A stretch of DNA of 64,000 nucleotides, taken from contig CBDHFR010000004.1 of NCBI GenBank assembly GCA_965262665.1, positions 186,001-250,000 on the forward strand, read 5' to 3'. Shown here piece by piece: positions 25,050 to 34,728 of the stretch (position 1 is its first letter; every line of letters starts with the position of its first letter). The DNA is from CBDBND01 sp965262665. GTDB taxonomy: Bacteria; Pseudomonadota; Alphaproteobacteria; Rhodospirillales; Rhodospirillaceae. The translations under genes were made by a program, and so were the position numbers. The notes below the pieces were generated by a model. That model had not been told where the DNA came from. It worked only from the letters and a program-made list of their open reading frames with translations, and ran no database searches.

Positions 25050-26973
25050 CTACAGCCCGCCCGGCCCGCATTCTGTGGCCAGATAGGTCTCAATGGATGA
25101 CAACACAGCAAGGTGGCGCTGGGGCCACCAAGGCAACGAGTGCCAGAGATCGACTATTTTCTGGTACTTCACCTTCTTGCTGGCCCCCCTTAGGGCCCTT
25201 ACGAACTTCTCCGATTGATTGATCGGTACGCGCTGATCCCTCTCTCCGTGGAAAACGTAAATCGGAATTTGAGCCTCTTTCACATGGTCGAGAGGCGATA
25301 TGCCGTTGATAGTCGGATTCTGATACTGACGCATGAATGGATCTTCGAAGGTCACTTTGTCGAAACTGCGCAGTTCCGAGAGCCCAGCGCCCGAAATAGC
25401 GCACTGGTATGGTGAATCGGGTCGAACGCTTGCCGGCCATGGCGGCGAATCCACCGTAGGAGTAACCATAGATGGCGATTCGATCAGGGTCGGCGATGCC
25501 CCGTTTCACCAACCATCGCGCACCGTCGTCCTTGTCATCCTGCATTTTCTGGCCCCACTCCCCATCTCCGGCGCGCCAGAGCGTATGGCCCCAGCCTTCC
25601 GAGCCGCGGTATTGTGGTTGCAGCACCGCGTAACCCCGGTTGGCCAGGAACTGCGCCCACAGGTCCCAGCCAAGGACATCGCGCGCCCATGGCCCGCCAT
25701 GTGGCATCACCACTGTCGGGTAGGGCTCCTTCCCTGCCGGAGGACGAGTCAAATAGGCTGGTATTTCGAGACCGTCCCGTGCCTCGTAGGTGACGAATTC
25801 CATATCGGCGAGCTTGTCGGGCTCCAAGAACGGAAAACTCCTTCCTAGCGGCAGTAGTTGTTGGCCGTTTACAAGTAGATGGTAAGCGCCTGCTTCTCTG
25901 GCCCCTGTAGAGCGGATCACCATGATCGTGAGGTCGTCGGACATCGAAACGATGCGATGTTGTTGGTCAGCGGGAAGCGCTTCGTCGAGCCGTGTCTGGA
26001 TTTGCGCCCACCGTGGGTCCGTGTAGTGCGTTTCCACCCTTTCAGATATCCCGGTAAAGCCAACGATCTTGCCAAAGTCTTCGGAGTTGCCCGCCTGCAG
26101 CACACCGATGGCTTCTATGTCTCCTCCACCGAAAAGAGGCTCGCCCAACTCCCGGGTGATCAGATCATAGGTGCGTATCACTGATTTCTCGCGACCCGTG
26201 TTGTCGCGCATGTAAACTCGCTGGCTGTCCATGTCGAATCCCACTGGATCCAAGCCTTCCCGTTCGGCAGCAATAAGTTGGTGATGAACTTCCCACTCGC
26301 CGGTTTTAGGATGCTTGTAGGAAAAGCTGATCCGCGTATCCTTCCCGGTGCCTTCCAGTTCCCGCCGACCGCGAATCTCGCCTTTGAGGTCAGACACAAT
26401 GTCCACACCCGAAGCGGCCCGGTATATGCTCCGGGCGATGAACGAACCGAGGTCCACCTCATAGATGTCGGAGGCAAATTCCCGGTTGATCAATTCCACC
26501 AGAAATCTTCCGGGATCCTGAGGCAGGATGTTGAAGATACCCTTACCACCGTCCTTGTTCTCCAGTAGCCCTCGAAACCTTTCTTCGCCCGCGTCGTCGA
26601 CAACGTAAAGCTTGTCGCGAAACCACCGGGTGGGGCGCCCACCGTAGCGATAGTCGAACTTCTGCCTACCAACGACCCACAGGTACTCATCGTTGATCCA
26701 GCCTACGGCAACCGCCTTGACGTCGGGCGGGCTGAAGCGCCGCGGCGTGATGGACAGATCCTTGGTCTGCCAGACGATGATCTCCGGCGCGCGATTGACG
26801 TCCGTCAACGTCAAAGCCACCAACTGATCGCCGTCTGGACTGACGCGCAGGCTATCGATCACAGGATCGTGGATCCACCCGTTCATGGGGATGATTTCCG
26901 CCCGCAAGGCGCCGGAAGCCGTAATGACCGATAGCCCTACGACTGTCCACAGCTTTCGTGTTCCTGACTTCAT
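25050..26973 (-). pseudogene. S9 prolyl-oligopeptidase family protein, 1-bp frameshift
   Basis: From ATG 26973 a signal peptide (LWTVVGLSVITASGALRA) is followed by a beta-propeller region of about 350 residues and then the alpha/beta-hydrolase domain: TYEARDGLEIPAYLTRPPAG, PHGGPWARD, nucleophile Ser in IAIYGYSYGGFAAMA. At about 25432-25436 one extra G/C (ATGGCCGGCAAGC instead of ATGGCCGCAAGC) shifts the frame. The true continuation lies in the next frame: SVRPDSPYQCAISGAGLSEL, catalytic Asp in YVFHGERDQRVPI and His in VDLWHSLPWWPQ, ending at 25050. The reassembled protein is about 640 residues, normal for secreted S9C-type peptidases. Upstream on the same strand is the tail of a TonB-dependent receptor, so a receptor-peptidase pair for peptide use is likely. 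The single-base lesion could be a sequencing error. Confidence 0.85.
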
Positions 26974-26976
26974 GAC

Positions 26977-27040
26977 TTAGAAATTCCTCGTCACTTGCAG
27001 CACGAAGGCGCGACCGAAGATGTCATAGCCTACGCCTGGC
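26977..27040 (-). pseudogene. TonB-dependent receptor, C-terminal tail
   Basis: The minus strand reads QPGVGYDIFGRAFVLQVTRN F then stop, 4 bp before the peptidase start. A last beta strand ending in Phe after YDIFGRxFxLxVTxxF is the signature end of TonB-dependent outer-membrane receptors. The rest of the gene is removed by the IS3-like element starting at 27041. Confidence 0.7.
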
Positions 27041-27821
27041 TGTCCGTCGTCAAAACATTTGGGACAAATGAGCGTGTTTTCTAACGGAGGATTTAGCTCA
27101 TCTTGGTTGGCAGTTAAGCCGCCTGGCGTTGATGGTTCAAGCGGCGGTTTTGGCCGGTGAGTTTTTGGTTTTTTGTCTCCTTTCGATGATTGCGGTGTCT
27201 CGCCCGAAGGAGGCGTCAGCGGGGGTGACGGTGCCGATGCTCTCGTGGTAGCGGTGGTTATTGTAGTGATCGACGCAGGCGCCGATCTGGTTTTCCAGAT
27301 CACCCGGCAGGAAGTAGTTCTTAAGCAGGATGCGGCGCTTCAGCGTTTGATGCCAGCGCTCGATCTTGCCTTGGGTCTGGGGGTGATGAGGTGCGCCGCG
27401 AACATGGTCTATTTTCTGATCCTCCAACCATTCAGCCAGATCGCCGGAGACATAAGATGAGCCATTGTCTGAGAGCAGCCTCGGCTTGTGGACGACTTTG
27501 GTCTGATCGCAGCCTGATGCTTTCAGTGCCAGGTTCAACGTCTCCGTCACATCATCGGCCCGCATGGTGGCGCACAGCTTCCAGGCGATGATGTAGCGCG
27601 AGAAGTCGTCCAGGATAGTCGACAGATAGAACCAGCCCCAGCCGATGACCTTGAGAGAGGTGAAGTCGGTCTGCCATAGCTGGTTGGGCGCAGTGGTCTT
27701 ATCATGGAACTCATCGGCGGCCTTGACGACGACAACGGCTGGGCTGGTGATCAGGTCATGGGCCTTGAGCAGGCGGTAGACGGACGCTTCCGAGACGAAG
27801 GAGCCCTTGGTATCGGTAAAC
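27041..27821 (-). mobile_element. IS3-like element of the 1512-bp type, 3' half
   Basis: Starts with TGTCCGTCGTCAAAACATTT, the same end as the complete copies at 49084 and 54499 (there TGTCCGTCATCAAAACAAAT). It is cut at 27821 by the IS481 element. Confidence 0.85.
27137..27821 (-). pseudogene. IS3-family OrfB, C-terminal part
   Basis: Encodes the catalytic domain of the same OrfB as at 49157: LWQTDFTSLKVIGWGWFYL in one frame (27547-27735 region), then KPRLLSDNGSSYVSGDLAEW and HPQTQGKIERWHQTLKRRIL in the next (27137-27565). It lacks the N-terminal helix-turn-helix and contains at least one frameshift near 27560. Confidence 0.85.
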
Positions 27822-28719
27822 TGTAGTGGTTCAGATGTGATCTGACAGTTGGCCGTTTTTCCGGCGGCCTCTGTTAGGTCAAGTTCAGTTCACGAACTTT
27901 TCCTTCCAGATTTCTTTGCCCTCGATCATGGTCTGGAACGGCGTTCTGCCGCAACACATTTTGCCCTGATGAGTGCGTTCCGTGTTGTAGTGATGTAGCC
28001 ATTGATCCAGATCAGCCTGCAGCGCATCGACGCTGTCGTAGAGTCTTTTGCGGAACGCGACCTGGTAGAACTCCTGCAGCACGGTCTTGTGAAAGCGCTC
28101 GCAGATGCCGTTTGTTTGCGGTGATTTCACCTTGGTCTTGGTGTGGTCGATATCGTTGATGGCCAGGAAGAGCTGGTAGTCGTGCTTGTCCACGCGCCCG
28201 CAGTATTCCGTACCTCTGTCGGTCAGCCGGCGCACCGCACCCGATTGTGCCGCACCGTCGCGGTAGAACAGTTCGGGATGAAAGCGCAGCGCGGGGAAAC
28301 GGCAGCGCGCGAGCCCGCGGGCCTGACCATAGGCCGGAAACTCCAGCGCGGATTTGATCACCGCCTGCTCGGTGGCTTCACCGACGCGGTTGGCAAGATT
28401 GGGTTTGCGCCGGGTGCGCTCGAACAAGGCCTCGACGCCGCCTTCCTCAACCGCGGCCTTGTAGCGGTAAAAGGTGTCGCGCGACATGCCCATGACCTGG
28501 CAGGGACCTGGCAGGCCTTCGACACATTGCCCAGTTCCTCGGCCAGATTCAGCAATCCAGTTTTGTGTTTGATGATCTTGTCGGTAGTATTCAACATCGT
28601 GGTGTCCTCGTTTTGTGGTTGGTGTGCACCACCATCAAAACGGACAACCACCATCTCCATCAAGAGATGCGCCGCTCCCATTCCAGCTCGCTGGGAAGGG
28701 AGCGGTGTCAGATCACATC
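27822..28719 (-). mobile_element. IS481-family element, copy 1, internally deleted
   Basis: Ends are TGTAGTGGTTCAGATGTGAT at the left and GGTGTCAGATCACATCG at the right. Copy 2 (38848-40103) is ~350 bp longer. It is inserted in the IS3-like element on the left and abuts IS1182 on the right. Confidence 0.85.
27885..28597 (-). pseudogene. IS481-family transposase, deleted and frameshifted
   Basis: From ATG 28597 (MLNTTDKIIKHKTGLLNLAE) the frame breaks after SKACQV because of an 11-bp insertion (TCCCTGCCAGG) also present in copy 2 but absent from copy 3. The second frame gives MGMSRDTFYRYKAAVEEGGV and LANRVGEATEQAVIKSALEF; a deletion then joins QARGLARCRF to RLTDRGTEYCGR. The end HKTVLQEFYQVAFRKRLYDS to WKEKFVN is intact. 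The first catalytic Asp region is missing. Confidence 0.9.
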
Positions 28720-30262
28720 GACGGCCTGTTGAAAAAGCCCTCTGATTAAAGGAGTCGTAGTACAATTATCCCAAGGTTTAAGGGGATTTGAACTATGCAA
28801 GGACAACGAAGCGGTCAGCGGGTTCTGTTCGATACGGTAGATATTGATAGCTTGGTGCCGGAGGGCCATCTGCTCAGAAAGATCGACGCTGAACTTGATT
28901 TCGATTTTATCCACGAAGTAACCAAAGAGCTTTATTGCGTTGACAATGGCCGCAACTCGATTGATCCCGTTCTGTTATTCAAGATGCAACTGATTAGCTA
29001 TCTATACGGGATGAAGTCGGACCGTGAGCTGTGTCGTGAAGTTCACTTGAACTTGGCCTATCGCTGGTTTTGCCGGCTTGGATTGCATGATGTCGTGCCA
29101 AATCACTCATCGATGACGCGCATTCGAGATCGATTTGGCGAGGAAACCTTCACGAAGATATTCGGGCACTTGATTGCACGTTGGACGAAACCGGGCCACA
29201 TCCGAGGGCGGCGAATACTGGTGGACGCCAGTCTCGTAGAGGCGGATGCCTCAATGGACTCGCTGGTGGAACGGGCAGATGGCGATCCCAATGCCCGCGA
29301 ACTCAAGAGCTACGAACGTCGATATCACGACTACAAGAAGGGCAAGCGGACGCGCAAGTTGGCCAATCAAACTCATGTGAGCGCCACCGATCCGGATGCG
29401 ACGTTGGTTTCTAGACCTGGCGTTCACAAGAAGCTCTGTTACAAAGTCCATCTCAGCGCGGACGCTCAAAGCTGGCTGGTGACTGACTGTCACGCGACAA
29501 CGGGGCACGCCACGAGTGTCCCGTGCTGCCCGATCGCGTTGACTATCAACGCAATCACTTAGGGTTGGAGATCCAAGAGGTGATTGCTGATCGGGGTTAT
29601 GGACGCGGTTCGACCTACGCGCAGCTCAGCGAGCAGAAGATCCGTCACTATATTCCCTTGCATGATGTCAATACCGGCAAGGGTAAACTGACACCCAATA
29701 CGTTCAAATATGAGCGGGGTAAAGACCGATATCGCTGTCCGGAAGGACACTACCCTTACCCCTATGAAAAAGCTGAACGCGGTTCGGTACGGCGTTACCG
29801 GGTAACCGGTGGCCATTGCCGCCACTGTCCAATACGTAACGATTGTTTGCCCGATGGTCAAAAGTTCCGGGCTCGCTTCGTTTATCGCGGGGTACACCAA
29901 GACCAGGTCGATGCAGTGCGTCGCCGGCAATCAAGCAAAGTTTTCCGTCAGCGGCTCACGGAACGAAAATGGAAGATAGAGGGACTGTTCGGTGGAGCCA
30001 AAGAAAACCACGGCTTACGCCGGGTTCGATATCGAGGATTGTCGAAAGTACAGATTCAGTTCCTCATGATCGCTATTGCGCTCAACTGCAAGCGGATTGT
30101 GGCGCTCACAGCTTTTGGCACATATTCCAGAGGTGGGTGTGCCGCTTGGCTCTCCGCCGTTACGGAATCGATCATGACAGTTACAGTCATCCCTATATTG
30201 CCTGCTGCTCGTCCGCAGCGTGACAACACCGCCGACGAAACAGGGTTGTTCAACAGGCCGTC
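28720..30262 (+). mobile_element. IS1182-family element (1543 bp)
   Basis: Terminal inverted repeats GACGGCCTGTTGAAAAAGCC and GGGTTGTTCAACAGGCCGTC. It truncates an IS630 copy on its right and abuts IS481 copy 1 on its left. Confidence 0.9.
28795..30230 (+). pseudogene. IS1182-family transposase, frameshifted
   Basis: The first frame (ATG 28795) gives MQGQRSGQRVLFDTVDIDSL, FKMQLISYLYGMKSDRELCR, HSSMTRIRDRFGEETF and the first catalytic Asp in RRILVDASLVEADASMD, ending soon after SWLVTDCHATTGH with a shift near 29520. The second frame gives LPDRVDYQRNHLGLEIQEVI, ADRGYGRGSTYAQLSEQ (second Asp), the Cys-rich GGHCRHCPIRNDCLP and the Glu-containing LTERKWKIEGLFGGAKENHG. One frameshift separates otherwise complete halves. 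Confidence 0.9.
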
Positions 30263-30873
30263 GGGTCTAGTTCAGTTTAGATGTTCCGTATCCCGGTAAA
30301 AGGTATGGCCGCCGACTATCCCGGAAACTTCCAGTCGGCCTGCCCAAGGCGGATGGACAAACATGGTGTGATACCAAAGGGCACCGCCGGTGGGAGTTGC
30401 GCCAGTCTTGTCGAGGAACACCAGTCTCGTCGAGGAACACCAGCCTTGTCGGATCGAGATCCGGCTGGAGGGCGAACCAAGCATCGCGCTCTTGTCCGCT
30501 GGCGTGGGCAGTCTTTTTTTAAACGTCACCTCGTGGCGGCGGTAGAAAGCGTGGAGTGTGCTGATTGCAAAGCTCTCGCCCCGCTCGGCGATTAGCTTCT
30601 CGCGCAGTTCCATCAACGTGATGTCAGGTGTCTCCTCAGTGGCGCGCATCAGAAGATCAGCCTGCGCCTCGATCCGGCCGGAACGGCGGTCGCCGCCGCG
30701 CGGCTTCGGCGCCGTCCGCCCGGTCCGCAAATATTCATCCATCCAGCGCACCGCGCTGGCGATGCTGACAGCGAACCGCCTGGCCACCCCGTTGCGCGAC
30801 ATCCCGCCTTGAATCACAAAATTGACGGCGTGTGAATCCCTCGCGATTCATTCAGACACGGAAATGCTCTAGT
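30263..30873 (-). mobile_element. IS630-family element, 5' part, degenerate
   Basis: From GTG 30817 the minus strand encodes IQGGMSRNGVARRFAVSIAS, ITLMELREKLIAERGESFAI and LHAFYRRHEVTFKKR. A degenerate continuation shows LVFLDKTGA in an altered frame. The outer end CTAGAGCATTTCCGTGTCTG (complement, near 30873) fits IS630 ends that start with CTAG. The C-terminal half is removed by IS1182. Confidence 0.75.
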
Positions 30874-30885
30874 TTCCGGTGGGCA

Positions 30886-31030
30886 TTGCCAGGCTAACTG
30901 GATCGGACCTGTAGAACCTACAATTAACGACTGTCAGGCTGTAAGTTGCCCTACTCGGCGAGGGCAGCGGCTCGATCTTGCTTGAAAATGGCGCGGCGAC
31001 TGCGATGGCGTTGGTGGCTGACGTCGGGCA
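30886..31030 (-). mobile_element. IS6-like element, 3' terminal fragment
   Basis: The reverse complement encodes VSHQRHRSRRAIFKQDRAAA then LAE and a stop, followed by the 3' end to CCAGTTAGCCTGGCAATGCC. It is a decayed copy of the IS6 C-terminus. Confidence 0.7.
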
Positions 31031-31044
31031 TGAGCGCTATTCAG

Positions 31045-32230
31045 CTACCCTGAGAGCTTTTCTTTCTTATTTCGCGTGTCTTGGTACTCCCGTAACCCAG
31101 AGATTCCAGAAATCGGTTCTGTAGCCCCGTCAGGAAGCAGAAGGTCGAAGTCTACCCCCCTCAGTGCTGGTGGACGGTATTCGGAGACAAGGTCGAACCG
31201 GGCCTTTACCGAGTGATGTACCAGCGCCCGACACACTTGGGTATTGAGTGGTTTGTCATTGACTCGGACGCAAACCTTTCTGACGTCCTTTGCATACAAC
31301 TTTTGGGTTCCGGCAGTGTGACGGTGGACCATGCCCGTTACGTTCGGATGAATCAAAATATCGTCTGCATCAAGAAGTTTGAGAATATCTCCCTGCTCCG
31401 TGAGAACTTCGGAGATTTTCTCCCGTGTCGATTCCACAATACTTATGGTTTCTCCCAAAGTCTCTTTGCATTTTTCGATCATGCAGCGCAGGCTGACGTC
31501 TGCGAGTCCATCGTGCCAATATCCTCCCCCGATATCACTATGAACTCCTGGAAACCAGATTTCCGTAACGCGATCGGGGTTTTCTTCGTCGCGGTTGATG
31601 AGCGTTGGCTCAAACGCCACTCGATCCTCATCGAGCGAGATAATGTGGACTGCTCGGCGTATCCGACGATCAAGGGTGCCGTGCTCGAATACAACATCAC
31701 TGCTGGTACCTTCGCCCCTTGTGTGGACTCCGTCCATAGCAGCCACAGTATCGAAGACGCCCAGGAAAGCGATTTTCAACTTGTCATATTTCGCAAGCGT
31801 CAAGCTCGCAAACCTCCTTGCAAGGGCCGCGCCGCGACTGAAACCGAACACAACGATACGGTCATGCTCTTTCGGCTCTAGCTTTTTGAGGTCTCCGGCC
31901 GCTTGAGTAAGGATTCTCCGTGCGTCTCCCCAGCTTGGGGACAACGCACTGTTGATCGCTTTCCTCATCTTCGAGACGATTGAGCCGACGAGGGGAATGG
32001 TTTCTCCATCATCTCGCGTCCCTATGCCGTTATAGTAACAGGTCTTCCGGGGGGTCGCCTCCGTCCGTAAGCGTATCGCTCCTGTCCTCTTCTAACCCGC
32101 CGCCCATGAGGACGTGCAGCTTCAGGACGTTGCTAACGCTTTCGTCCTGCTTGAAGCCGGTAGCGTCATGCGGTTCGTTTCCAGTACCGTCGAAGCTAAA
32201 CACCAGTGTGCGTGGTGGAGAATCTTCCAT
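31045..32230 (-). pseudogene. DUF2235 alpha/beta-hydrolase (Tle1-like phospholipase domain), frameshifted
   Basis: ATG 32230 starts RTLVFSFDGTGNEPHDATGF with SNVLKLHVLMGG, the N-terminal signature of DUF2235. Near 32045 an extra G in CCCCCCGGAAGACC shifts the frame. The correct continuation TCYYNGIGTRDDGETIPLVG runs into the second frame, with nucleophile motif IVVFGFSRGAALARRFASL, IAFLGVFDTVAAMDG and the late Asp/His box EIWFPGVHSDIGGGYW, ending at 31045. About 395 residues in all. Family members include type VI secretion phospholipase effectors and stand-alone hydrolases; no secretion genes are nearby, so the role is open. An IS3 element lies 22 bp upstream of the start. Confidence 0.85.
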
Positions 32231-32315
32231 GTGTCCGTATCTCCTCTCTTGTGGACTGGTACCGGTAAAATGGAGAGTGCCTTCTGTTAAAGTTTAAACT
32301 CAACAGGAGGCCCAT

Positions 32316-32591
32316 ATGGGTATCGGAAGAACTGAGGAATTTCGTTCTGAAGCCGTTCGGATTGCATTGACGAGCGGGCTATCACACAAGCAAGTTGCCG
32401 CCGATCTTGGCATTGGCCTGTCTACATTAGGCAAGTGGATTACCAGTCATAAGCACACTGAGCTGCTGTCCGGCCCTCATAATGATAAAGACAAGGAATT
32501 GGCTCGCCTTTGCAAGGAGAACAGGACATTGCGTGAGGAGCGGGACATTTTAAAAAAAGCGACGGCCTTCTTCGCCAGCCAAAGCCGATGA
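32316..32591 (+). CDS. IS3-family transposase OrfA
   Basis: 91 residues. Helix-turn-helix TEEFRSEAVRIALTSGLSHK with QVAADLGIGLSTLGKWI, then a leucine-zipper-like coiled coil ending LREERDILKKATAFFASQSR. The sequence TTTTAAAAAAAGCG at the LKKA codons is an A7G slippery run. A -1 shift there would fuse OrfA to OrfB, as in many IS3 elements, because OrfB is in the -1 frame. The stop overlaps the OrfB start (ATGA). Confidence 0.92.
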   Translation: MGIGRTEEFRSEAVRIALTSGLSHKQVAADLGIGLSTLGKWITSHKHTELLSGPHNDKDKELARLCKENRTLREERDILKKATAFFASQSR

Positions 32592-33445
32592 GGTTTCATT
32601 TCATCGCAAAGGAGAAGGCCAATTTTTCAATCTGCAGGATGTGCAAAGTCCTGAGGGTCAGTGAAAGCGGCTACTACGCTTGGGTGTCTCGCCCTGCCAG
32701 TCAGCGCCAACGCGACGACAGGGTCTATTTGGCCCATATTCGTGCCGAACATGCCCGTAATTATCGGGCCTATGGTCGCCAGCGAATGACTGATGAACTC
32801 AGGGATCAAGGCAGCGTCATTGGTGAACGCCGGGTCGGGCGGTTGATGCGGGAGAACGATATTCGCATCGTCAGAACTCATAAATTCAAACGCACGACAA
32901 ACAGTAATCACAACCACAACATAGCTCCCAACCTTCTGGATGGAGATTTTCAGGCCACGGGACCAAACCAGAAATGGGCCGGTGATATCAGCTATCTCTG
33001 GACGGCAGCGGGCTGGCTGTATCTTGCGGTGATCATCGATTTGTATTCACGCCGTGTCATTGGCTGGGCCGTCAGCGACAGGCTCAAACGGGATTTGCCG
33101 ATCAAGGCTCTGAAAAGGGCCATTGCATTGCGACAACCGCCACCAGGGGTCATTCATCATTCTGATCGTGGCTCGCAGTATTGCTCCAACGATTACCGGA
33201 AACTTCTCAAAGGCCACGGCTTTCTCTCTTCGATGTCTGGCAAAGGGAATTGCTATGGCAATGCGACTGTAGAAACGTTCTTCAAATCATTGAAAGCAGA
33301 ATTAATATGGAGGGAACGCTATGAAACCAGGGAACAGGCACAAAACGCCCTGTTCCATTATATCAATGGATTTTATAATCCGCGTCGTCGCCATTCATAT
33401 CTGGGCAGCATCAGTCCGGTGAAGTGCGAAAGTATGGCGGCTTAG
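32588..33445 (+). CDS. IS3-family transposase OrfB
   Basis: 285 residues with the HTH_21 and rve domains: MCKVLRVSESGYYAWVSRPA, then the DDE residues in KWAGDISYLWTAAGWLYLAV, VIHHSDRGSQYCSNDYRKLL and NATVETFFKSLKAELIWRE. The C-terminal YINGFYNPRRRHSYLGSISP is typical. It is intact and probably active when made as the OrfAB fusion. Confidence 0.93.
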   Translation: MRFHFIAKEKANFSICRMCKVLRVSESGYYAWVSRPASQRQRDDRVYLAHIRAEHARNYRAYGRQRMTDELRDQGSVIGERRVGRLMRENDIRIVRTHKFKRTTNSNHNHNIAPNLLDGDFQATGPNQKWAGDISYLWTAAGWLYLAVIIDLYSRRVIGWAVSDRLKRDLPIKALKRAIALRQPPPGVIHHSDRGSQYCSNDYRKLLKGHGFLSSMSGKGNCYGNATVETFFKSLKAELIWRERYETREQAQNALFHYINGFYNPRRRHSYLGSISPVKCESMAA

Positions 33446-33483
33446 GTGAGAAGGTAACTCTCCACTTTTGCGGTGCAGGTCCA

Positions 33484-33586
33484 CCGAGCCCCTGGGGCTA
33501 TGCCGGGCGAAATACCAAATGAGAGCCTCGGCCTCTTCACGGGCCGTATGGAGCCGCTCTTCCAGAGGTGCAACGGAATCAGTCAT
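33484..33586 (-). pseudogene. N-terminal fragment of a small gene cut by IS3
   Basis: ATG 33586 gives MTDSVAPLEERLHTAREEAE and ALIWYFARHSPRGS before the IS3 end. It follows the GIY-YIG gene on the same strand by 36 bp. Family unknown. Confidence 0.4.
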
Positions 33587-33622
33587 ACGGACGCGGACCT
33601 ATAGAGCAAGAAATCTTGCGGA

Positions 33623-33870
33623 TCATTCAGGCGAAAAGGGAAACGGATTGCGGCTTTGGGTGGTCGGCTTCCCCTTCGTTTGGTGCTCATCCTCCCAAGC
33701 GTAGGCGCCGTCACGCGTGGTACGTAGTCCGACTCAAGAATGTAATTCACGGAATCGATTTTCCGCTGGTACGCTTGCTGGTGGCGCTCGAGATCATGAG
33801 TGATTCCCGTGTGAAGGATCTTGTTTCCACACTTGATGTAATACGTGTACGGGTCTTGTGGGGCTCTCAT
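33623..33870 (-). pseudogene. GIY-YIG-like nuclease domain protein, 1-bp deletion
   Basis: From ATG 33870: DPYTYYIKCGNKILHTGITH, DLERHQQAYQRKIDSVNYIL. The frame then shifts near 33744; inserting one G (GAGGTCGGACTA for GAGTCGGACTA) gives EVGLRTTRDGAYAWEDEHQT, KGKPTTQSRNPFPFSPE and a stop at 33623. TYYIK, HTGIT, the Arg in DLER and the Glu in AWE are in the order of GIY-YIG nucleases of about 80 residues. The present frame reads on as missense to 33583. Bases 33871-34072 upstream show no recognisable gene. Confidence 0.6.
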
Positions 33871-34072
33871 AGCGGAAGACTCATGTTCTATTCGACAGAC
33901 AGTTGCAACGGTGAAGAGGACTCCGAGCGAAAGCTAATATGTGAACAGTTTGGCTGAAATCAAGTGGAACCGCACTTGCCGCGCAAACCGCGCTCCGCAG
34001 CTTCACCGGACTCATCCATTTTGGCGAGCAGATAATCTTTCTCATGGGCGTTCTGCTACTAGGTCGGTCCCG

Positions 34073-34267
34073 TTACATCTTTCGATAACCTCATCCCGTT
34101 GATTTGACTGTTGCACGTCTGCACCCCGTTTAGGATAATTTAGGTTATTAGGTTGTTGTTATTGGAGTTCGTAAGCTCGACAAGGAGCCGAGCCATTTGT
34201 TTACTTAGAATGTCGCTTTGATGGACTCCATCACGAATATCGGAGGATGAGGTTTTCGGAAGGGACA
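34073..34267. repeat. Family-2 MITE, long A type (~195 bp)
   Basis: Left arm GTTACATCTTTCGATAACCTC, right arm GGATGAGGTTTTCGGAAGGGACA. The interior is shared in reverse orientation with 1933-2130, including GATGGACTCCATCACGAATA. It sits inside an IS6-like transposase gene whose frame runs through it to a stop at 34140. Confidence 0.8.
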
Positions 34268-34472
34268 ACCGTACGGTTTCATGGCAAATGTCGATGCCCC
34301 GTTCGAACAGAATATCTTCGACCTGACGCAACGACAGCGGATAGCGGACATACAGCATCACAGCGCTGCGGATGACCTCAGGCGAGCTGTTGAAATAACG
34401 GAAGGGATTTTGCATCAACGGAGGCTAGGAGACCTTAATTCCCAGCTCAAGCCGATTTAGTCTGACAATGCC
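34268..34472 (-). mobile_element. IS6-like element, 5' fragment
   Basis: The reverse complement starts GGCATTGTCAGACTAAATCG and encodes the transposase N-terminus to FERGIDICHETVR. A family-2 MITE replaces the remainder. Confidence 0.85.
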
Positions 34473-34728
34473 CGATCCTGCACCCAGGGTACCCTCTCCT
34501 TCGAATCTCGGGGGCTTATAGATTGTCGGAGGATGGGCTCGTCGGCTTTATGCGGCCGGAGGTGAGACAAAGGGAGCCAATGCCATGGGAGGCGCTCGGC
34601 GATACTGGAAACGTGTAGATGCCGAATGGAATGGAACGAACAATTGATTTCGATTGTTAATAATTTGGGGTAATGCAGGAGATCTAAGAAATTTAGCCTT
34701 ACCAAATACAGACGGGAGGACAATTGAA
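34473..34728. other. Region without a recognisable gene
   Basis: Overlapping minus-strand frames at 34457-34798 and 34548-34775 have no recognisable content. The stretch is AT-rich around 34640-34720. Confidence 0.4.

Larger units (their letters stand above)
32252..33483 (+). mobile_element. IS3-family element, complete (1232 bp), copy 1
   Basis: TGGACTGGTACCGGTAAAAT and CACTTTTGCGGTGCAGGTCCA form the inverted ends. Two overlapping ORFs are present and intact. A second copy at 42259-44975 is interrupted by IS30. No target duplication is visible here (TTG against CCG). Confidence 0.9.

Noticed and set aside
31045..32230. Type VI secretion locus
   Set aside because: The DUF2235 domain and the kinase/phosphatase pair recall T6SS components, but no structural T6SS gene (Hcp, VgrG, Tss) is present.
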